Below are positions 58,740 to 64,000 of a stretch of 64,000 nucleotides of DNA, piece after piece. This DNA is from an uncultured bacterium. Its GTDB lineage: Bacteria > Bacteroidota > Bacteroidia > Chitinophagales > Chitinophagaceae. The notes beneath the pieces are model-generated. The model was not told where the DNA came from and ran no database searches. It worked only from the letters and a program-made list of their open reading frames with translations. Positions within the stretch are counted from its first letter, which is position 1. Every line of letters starts with the position of its first letter. Location of the stretch: the NCBI GenBank assembly GCA_903920455.1, contig CAIXLY010000077.1:1-64000 (forward strand), read 5' to 3'. The translations under genes and the position numbers were made by a program.

Positions 58740-60242
58740 TTATGATTCCTTTGTGGAGATCATGAATAGTCCTAAAAACGTGAGTAGCCCATTAATCAGC
58801 AGCATTTCAAACCCTATGCTATACCCATTAAACCAAGTGGCTGCATTTTTTGAAAGTATATAACATAGGGCGGGTGCAATTAGACAAATTGCTGTAACCC
58901 TATATCCACTGGCCAATCTTCTTTTTGTCAATATCCCAAATCCAAACAGGCCGAGCAGCGGACCATAAGTATATCCAGCAAGATCCAGAATAATCCCGAT
59001 AATAGATTTGTTGTCAATCCACTTGAAGATCATGATGCACACTAAAAAAATTATTGCAAAACTCAGGTGTACAAAAATTCTGGTTTTCTTTTGTGCTGCT
59101 TCGGAGAGGCCTTCTTTTCTTCTTATGCCTAGGATATCAATGCAAAACGTAGAGGTTAGCGCGGTGAGCGCCCCATCCGCACTAGGGAATAATGCAGAGA
59201 TGAGTGCAATGATGAATATTATACCAATTGCCGGTGGGAGGTGAAAAAGGGCAATGGTTGGGAAAAGATCATCTCCAATGACATTCTTTCCTTGGAACAG
59301 CAGTTGCTTCCCATCATACAACGCGCCTTTGTCAAGCATGTATAAATATAGGAGTCCACCTAGGAAAAGAAAGAGCAAATTCACAATCACCATGGTTATA
59401 GTGAACGTCATGATGTTCTTCTGTGAATCTTTCATGTTGCTTACACTGATATTCTTCTGCATCATTTCTTGATCCAATCCAGTCATGGCAATTGCAATCA
59501 CTGCCCCGCCAAGAAGATTTTTCAGGAAATATGATTTGCTGTTGATATCATAATTAAAGAGTCTGGTTAGTCCCTTTTCATTCATGATCGAAAAAGCACT
59601 GGTCATGGAAAGGTCCATCGTTGATAAAATATATACAAGACAGATGACCAATCCAATCAGCATAAAGCTTGTTTGAAGCATATCTGTATAAACGATTGTT
59701 TTTACACCACCCTCGAAAGTATAGAGCAGGATCATGAGCAATATCAACGCTGTTGTGGCAATGAAAGGCACACCCATTTGATCGAGGATAAAAATCTGCA
59801 ACACATTGATCACAAGAAATAACCTGGCGGTAGCGCCTGCCGTTCGTGATAGAATAAAAAACAGTGCTCCAGTTTTGTAGGCCTCCTTTCCAAAGCGCTG
59901 TTCTAAATAATGATAGATGGAGGTCAGTCTCAGTTTATAGTAGATGGGGATCAGGATAAAGGCTATGGCGGCATAGCCAAATATATAACCCAAGACTACC
60001 TGGAAGTAGCCAAATCCCTGATATCCAGCTCCACTAAGGTTGCCTACAGTTCCTGGTACCGAAACAAAAGTTACTCCGGAGAGTGAGGTGCCAATCATTC
60101 CAAAGGCAACCAGCATCCAATTTGAGCTTCGGTTCCCGATGAAAAACGATTCATTCGTGGCGTTCCTGGAGGTATAATAGGCTACGCCCAGGAGTAGTAA
60201 AAAATATCCGATGACGAAGATAAAAAGTAGGATGGGTGACAT
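58740..60242 (-). CDS. Sodium:solute symporter family protein
   Basis: About 13 hydrophobic helices; MIGTSLSGVTFVSVPGTVGNLSGAGYQGFGYFQVVLGYIFGY; LISALFPSADGALTALTSTFCID. Start likely at MSPILLF (60242). Confidence 0.88.
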   Translation of the reverse strand: MSPILLFIFVIGYFLLLLGVAYYTSRNATNESFFIGNRSSNWMLVAFGMIGTSLSGVTFVSVPGTVGNLSGAGYQGFGYFQVVLGYIFGYAAIAFILIPIYYKLRLTSIYHYLEQRFGKEAYKTGALFFILSRTAGATARLFLVINVLQIFILDQMGVPFIATTALILLMILLYTFEGGVKTIVYTDMLQTSFMLIGLVICLVYILSTMDLSMTSAFSIMNEKGLTRLFNYDINSKSYFLKNLLGGAVIAIAMTGLDQEMMQKNISVSNMKDSQKNIMTFTITMVIVNLLFLFLGGLLYLYMLDKGALYDGKQLLFQGKNVIGDDLFPTIALFHLPPAIGIIFIIALISALFPSADGALTALTSTFCIDILGIRRKEGLSEAAQKKTRIFVHLSFAIIFLVCIMIFKWIDNKSIIGIILDLAGYTYGPLLGLFGFGILTKRRLASGYRVTAICLIAPALCYILSKNAATWFNGYSIGFEMLLINGLLTFLGLFMISTKES

Positions 60243-60350
60243 AAGGCTGAGTTCTGGGCGGAAGTTAATGATTTTAAAAAAAATCAAGCATTCTTCGTCA
60301 ATTATCAAGGGGCAAAAAAGCTCACAGGAGGTGTTTTTTCTTTAAAATGA

Positions 60351-60384
60351 TTTGTTCATTCTAGCTTCAATCATATTACTTTTG
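60351..60384 (+). promoter_or_regulatory. Candidate recN promoter, -7 element 5 nt from ATG
   Basis: TTTG (60351-60354), N22, exact TACTTTTG (60377-60384); ATG at 60390. Confidence 0.5.
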
Positions 60385-60389
60385 GGAAT

Positions 60390-62042
60390 ATGTTGCACCG
60401 GCTTTTCATACAGAACTACGCCATCATTTCACAGCTTGAAATTTCTTTTGCAGATGGATTGATCATCATCACTGGAGAAACTGGTGCGGGCAAGAGTATA
60501 GTGATGGGGGCTCTTGGCTTGGCACTTGGCGACAGGGCAGATTTGGCGCAGATGCGTGACAAAGAAAAGAAAACAATTATTGAAGCCACATTTAAGTTAA
60601 TGCCCCCCGCTTCGCTCAAACAAATTTTTTCCGAAGCAGATATCGATCTTGACGACGAGGTGATTATTAGAAGAGAAATACAATCTGGTGGAAAGTCAAG
60701 GGCTTTCATCAACGATACACCTGCTAGTCTTTCCCAAGTGCAAGCGGTAGCTTCAATGTTGGTTGATCTTCATCAGCAATTTGATACACTAGAATTAGGC
60801 AATAAAAATTTTCAGAGGTTGTTGCTGGATGCCAGGGCAGATGCGCTTACACTCATGGATCAATATGGTGTATTGTATTCTCGCTATAGTGGCTTGCAAA
60901 AAAAAATACAAGCACTGGCCCAACTTCTTCTCAAAGCACAGGAGGAAAAAGAGTACAAATTGTTTCTCTTAACAGAACTGGAAGACCTTAACTGGTCGGT
61001 AGGTGAGGGTAAGTTGTTGGAGGATGAACTGAATATACTTTCTCATGCAGAGCAGATTAAGTCAGGTATAGGCAAGGTTTCTTTTTCCTTGAGTGAAGGC
61101 GATCTTCCATTAATACCCCAATTCAAATCACTTGTGTCTCAGCTACAAGCAGTCGCGCCATACCACCCATTGCTACCATCGTTGATTGACCGACTTGAAT
61201 CTTCCTATGTAGAAATAAAAGATATTCATCGTGAGCTAGCATCATTGCTTGATGGAATAACTGTGGATGAAAAGAAAATTGAGCAGTTGAATGAACGCAT
61301 TGCACTGGCCCAACGCATTTCGAAAAAACATGGTTTGTTGGATCTTGATCAGTTGGTGGAAACAAGAGAATCTCTCAGAGTTGTGATTGATCAATTTGAG
61401 GGAAGCAGGGATGAGTTGATAACACTTGAGAAAGAAATAGAATCACTACAGGTTGCTGCTGTTAACTTGGCTCAGCAGCTGCATGAAAAAAGAAAAAAGC
61501 AGGTTCCAATTTTAGAGAAGTCTACCAAGGAGCTGTTAACCAGGGTGGGGATGCCCAATGCAGTATTGAAGATTGAATTAAAGCAGGTGGCATTATCTGC
61601 TGCAGGGATTGATGAAGTTTCATTCTTGTTTGACGCCAATAAAAGTGGACAATTTGAGCCGCTTCAGAAGGTTGCGAGTGGCGGTGAATTGAGTAGACTG
61701 ATGTTGGTGCTTAAATCGCTTGTTGCTGGCTCTTTGGAGACGCCAACACTTATATTTGATGAGATTGATAGCGGAATCAGTGGGGAGGCCGCCAAGCAGG
61801 TTGGTGTACTTATGGATGAGCTTTCTGATGTTCATCAACTTATTGCCATTACCCATCAACCTCAGATTGCTGCAAGGGCAGATCAACATCTTTATGTATT
61901 CAAACACGAGCGTGATCAAACAATTACAACTGGTATAAAGGTATTGGAGGCGGAAGAGCGCGTGATGGCAATCGCCAAGATGCTGTCTGGAGAGAAGCCT
62001 GGCGAATCTGCATTGGCTACTGCAAGAGAGATGATGAAATGA
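60390..62042 (+). CDS. recN: DNA repair protein RecN
   Basis: MLHRLFIQNYAIISQLEISFADGLIIITGETGAGKSIVMGALGLALGDRAD; ASGGELSRLMLVLKSL; TLIFDEIDSGISGEAAKQVG. Confidence 0.96.
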   Translation: MLHRLFIQNYAIISQLEISFADGLIIITGETGAGKSIVMGALGLALGDRADLAQMRDKEKKTIIEATFKLMPPASLKQIFSEADIDLDDEVIIRREIQSGGKSRAFINDTPASLSQVQAVASMLVDLHQQFDTLELGNKNFQRLLLDARADALTLMDQYGVLYSRYSGLQKKIQALAQLLLKAQEEKEYKLFLLTELEDLNWSVGEGKLLEDELNILSHAEQIKSGIGKVSFSLSEGDLPLIPQFKSLVSQLQAVAPYHPLLPSLIDRLESSYVEIKDIHRELASLLDGITVDEKKIEQLNERIALAQRISKKHGLLDLDQLVETRESLRVVIDQFEGSRDELITLEKEIESLQVAAVNLAQQLHEKRKKQVPILEKSTKELLTRVGMPNAVLKIELKQVALSAAGIDEVSFLFDANKSGQFEPLQKVASGGELSRLMLVLKSLVAGSLETPTLIFDEIDSGISGEAAKQVGVLMDELSDVHQLIAITHQPQIAARADQHLYVFKHERDQTITTGIKVLEAEERVMAIAKMLSGEKPGESALATAREMMK

Positions 62043-62055
62043 GATGAGGATAACA

Positions 62056-62070
62056 AGACGTCTCACGTCT
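62056..62070. repeat. Inverted repeat AGACGT-CTC-ACGTCT upstream of fabI
   Basis: Perfect 6-bp arms with 3-bp centre in the recN-fabI gap. Confidence 0.7.
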
Positions 62071-62107
62071 GATTTCTCATTATCTTTACCCCCAAAATAA
62101 TTCTCCC

Positions 62108-62938
62108 ATGTCCAATCAACTGCTTAAAGGAAAGAAAGGAATCATCTTTGGCGCCCTTGATGAAAAATCAATTGCCTGGAAGACTGCCCTTGAGTGTCAT
62201 GCACAAGGCGCTCAGCTTGTTTTAACAAACGCACCAGTTGCCCTAAGGATGGGTGAAATCAATAAACTTGCTGAATTGGTAAATGCCCCTGTAATTGGAG
62301 CAGATGTAGTGAACATGGATGATCTCAAAAACCTTTTTGAGCAAAGCATGAAGCATTTTGGTGGTGGGATTGATTTTATCCTGCACTCCATCGGCATGAG
62401 CTTGAATGTTAGAAAAGGAAAGCATTACACTGAAATGGATTATGGATTCAATCAAAAGACGCTTGATATCTCTGCAATGTCACTTCATCGTGTGTTGAGA
62501 ACAGCTTGGGACTTAGACGCACTGAATGAATCGGGTAGTGTTGTTGCACTTACCTATATCGCTGCACAGCGTGTATTCCCCGACTATAACGAAATGGCTG
62601 ATGCTAAGGCACTGTTGGAAAGTGTTACGCGCAGCTTTGGTTACCACTATGGCGTTAAGAAAAAAGTTAGGATCAACACCATATCACAGTCACCTACCCG
62701 TACAACTGCAGGTAGTGGAGTAAAGGGATTTGACGGGTTTGTAACCTATGCTGAAAAGATGAGTCCACTTGGTAATGCTTCAGGGGAAGATTGCGCTAAC
62801 TATTGTGTGACCATGTTTTCTGATATGACCAAGATGGTAACAATGCAAAATCTGTTTCACGATGGAGGGTTTTCCTTTACTGGGGTTACCAATGCAGTTA
62901 TTGAACAAATGGAAAATAATATACATGAACTGGATTGA
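62108..62938 (+). CDS. fabI: Enoyl-[acyl-carrier-protein] reductase (NADH)
   Basis: LLKGKKGIIFGALDEKSIAWKTALECHAQGAQLVLTNAP; DFILHSIGMSLN; YNEMADAKALLESVTRSFGYHYGVKKKVRINTISQSPTRTTAGSGVKGFD. Confidence 0.93.
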   Translation: MSNQLLKGKKGIIFGALDEKSIAWKTALECHAQGAQLVLTNAPVALRMGEINKLAELVNAPVIGADVVNMDDLKNLFEQSMKHFGGGIDFILHSIGMSLNVRKGKHYTEMDYGFNQKTLDISAMSLHRVLRTAWDLDALNESGSVVALTYIAAQRVFPDYNEMADAKALLESVTRSFGYHYGVKKKVRINTISQSPTRTTAGSGVKGFDGFVTYAEKMSPLGNASGEDCANYCVTMFSDMTKMVTMQNLFHDGGFSFTGVTNAVIEQMENNIHELD

Positions 62939-63182
62939 TTACTTGGGGCTATTGGGCGTTGTCACTGGGTCGCTGACTTTTGTGCCGCAGGTTTACAAGG
63001 CTTGGATATCAAAGTCGGTGGGGGATCTTTCTATCTGGACAGTTCTTATTCTTATTTCTAATGTAGCGATTTGGTTGGTGTACGGAATTCTCAAAGATGA
63101 TTTCGCGATGGAGTTAGCCAACTCGATCATTCTAACCCTGGCGTTAGTGATGCTTTACTTCAAACTTACTTTCAAGAAATAA
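62925..63182 (+). CDS. SemiSWEET-family transporter (PQ-loop)
   Basis: MNWIDYLGLLGVVTGSLTFVPQVYKAWISKSVGDLSIWTVLILISNVAIWLVYGILKDDFAMELANSIILTLALVMLYFKL; three TM helices. Start 62925, overlapping the fabI end by 14 nt. Confidence 0.9.
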   Translation: MNWIDYLGLLGVVTGSLTFVPQVYKAWISKSVGDLSIWTVLILISNVAIWLVYGILKDDFAMELANSIILTLALVMLYFKLTFKK

Positions 63183-63212
63183 TAAGAAAGCCACCAATCG
63201 GTGGCTTTCTTA
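63183..63212. terminator. Bidirectional terminator hairpin between convergent genes
   Basis: TAAGAAAGCCACC-AATC-GGTGGCTTTCTTA, 13-bp perfect stem. Confidence 0.88.
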
Positions 63213-63222
63213 TGTACAATTT

Positions 63223-63444
63223 TTAGTATTCATCTTCATTGAAGAAGAAGTCTTCTTGGCTTGGGTAATCTGGCCAGATATCATCTATCCCCTCGTAGAT
63301 ATCACCTTCGTCTTCAAGTTCTTGTAGGTTTTCAATTACTTCAATTGGCGCGCCACTCCGGATGCTAAAATCGATGAGTTCATCTTTTGTCGCAGGCCAA
63401 GGAGCGTCTTCTAGGTATGAGGCAAGTTCAAGTGTCCAGAACAT
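63223..63444 (-). CDS. DUF2795-like small acidic protein
   Basis: MFWTLELASYLEDAPWPATKDELIDFSIRSGAPIEVIENLQELEDEGDIYEGIDDIWPDY. Confidence 0.8.
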   Translation of the reverse strand: MFWTLELASYLEDAPWPATKDELIDFSIRSGAPIEVIENLQELEDEGDIYEGIDDIWPDYPSQEDFFFNEDEY

Positions 63445-63595
63445 AGTGCTATGTTTAGATTTTCGGCAAAAGTAATGGTTAATTCGATATATCCAAATGC
63501 CAAGATATCAACAGAATTATCGAACCGTAAAATGCAAATTTTCCTTTTGACAGGGAAAACTACATTAGCTACCTTCATTTCAAATTATTAACTGC

Positions 63596-64000
63596 ATGTT
63601 GCAGGCAAAGGGCATAGTCAAAAGGTATGGAACACTAGAGGTGTTGAAGGGCATTGATTTGTCAGTCAGCCGCGGAGAGATACTCAGCATTGCAGGATCT
63701 TCAGGTGCTGGCAAAACTACGCTGTTGCATATTTTGGGCACCTTGGATCATCAAGATCAAGGTGAGCTACACATTGAAGGAATAAGGGTAGATACCCTGG
63801 CCGGAAAAGCACTAGCAGCTTTTAGAAATCGGCATATTGGCTTTATTTTTCAATTTCACCATTTGCTTCCTGAATTTTCGGCATTGGAAAACATATGTAT
63901 TCCTGGATGGATTGCAGGTAAGCCGAAGTTGATGCTAGAAAAAAAGGCAAACGAATTGTTGGGAAGACTTGGCATTGGGCATCGGGCTGATCATAAGCCC
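63596..64000 (+). CDS. lolD: ABC transporter ATP-binding protein, LolD-like; 3' end outside window
   Basis: Absent from ORF track because it runs off the edge. Translation: MLQAKGIVKRYGTLEVLKGIDLSVSRGEILSIAGSSGAGKTTLLHILGTLDHQDQGELHIEGIRVDTLAGKALAAFRNRHIGFIFQFHHLLPEFSALENICIPGWIAG. Confidence 0.9.
   Translation, partial: MLQAKGIVKRYGTLEVLKGIDLSVSRGEILSIAGSSGAGKTTLLHILGTLDHQDQGELHIEGIRVDTLAGKALAAFRNRHIGFIFQFHHLLPEFSALENICIPGWIAGKPKLMLEKKANELLGRLGIGHRADHKP

Noticed and set aside
1-64000. tRNA, rRNA, IS elements, prophage, defence islands
   Set aside because: Intergenic gaps were read on both strands; no cloverleaf, transposase, integrase or known defence-family motifs were seen.

Overview
This is a 64 kb window of a Bacteroidota chromosome, probably Chitinophagaceae-like judging by protein families and TAnnTTTG-type promoters (inferred from sequence only). 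It is densely coding and mostly core genome. I see no rRNA, tRNA, CRISPR array, IS element or prophage. Left to right it contains: (1) the 3' end of a GH78-like alpha-L-rhamnosidase gene, then a tight same-strand block of a YncE-propeller/phosphoesterase fusion, a TonB-dependent receptor with no SusD, a second YncE/phosphoesterase fusion, a BNR/VPS10-type propeller protein and a sulfatase; (2) metX-hom on the minus strand behind a clear SAM-I (S-box) riboswitch with terminator, divergent from uvrA; (3) recG, whose conserved N-terminus extends past the called TTG start with no ATG/GTG/TTG available; (4) two separate pairs of a PKD-rich T9SS type-B (CHU_C) protein and a PorP/SprF protein; (5) housekeeping genes: glcD-like, mrp, hupE/ureJ, M1 peptidase, rhodanese-thioredoxin, standalone RlmK, FKBP, NamZ/DUF1343, fmt, pepT, exbB/exbD, prmC, ribD, yigZ, Nif3, bcp, rlmI, grpE-dnaJ, hpt, recN, fabI, SemiSWEET and a truncated lolD-like ABC ATPase at the right edge. 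No clearly new defence or mobile system is visible. The best second-look items are the duplicated YncE-phosphoesterase/TonB block, the SAM riboswitch that overlaps the called metX start, recG's missing start codon, and an identical 12-bp palindrome fused to the -7 element of two promoters.
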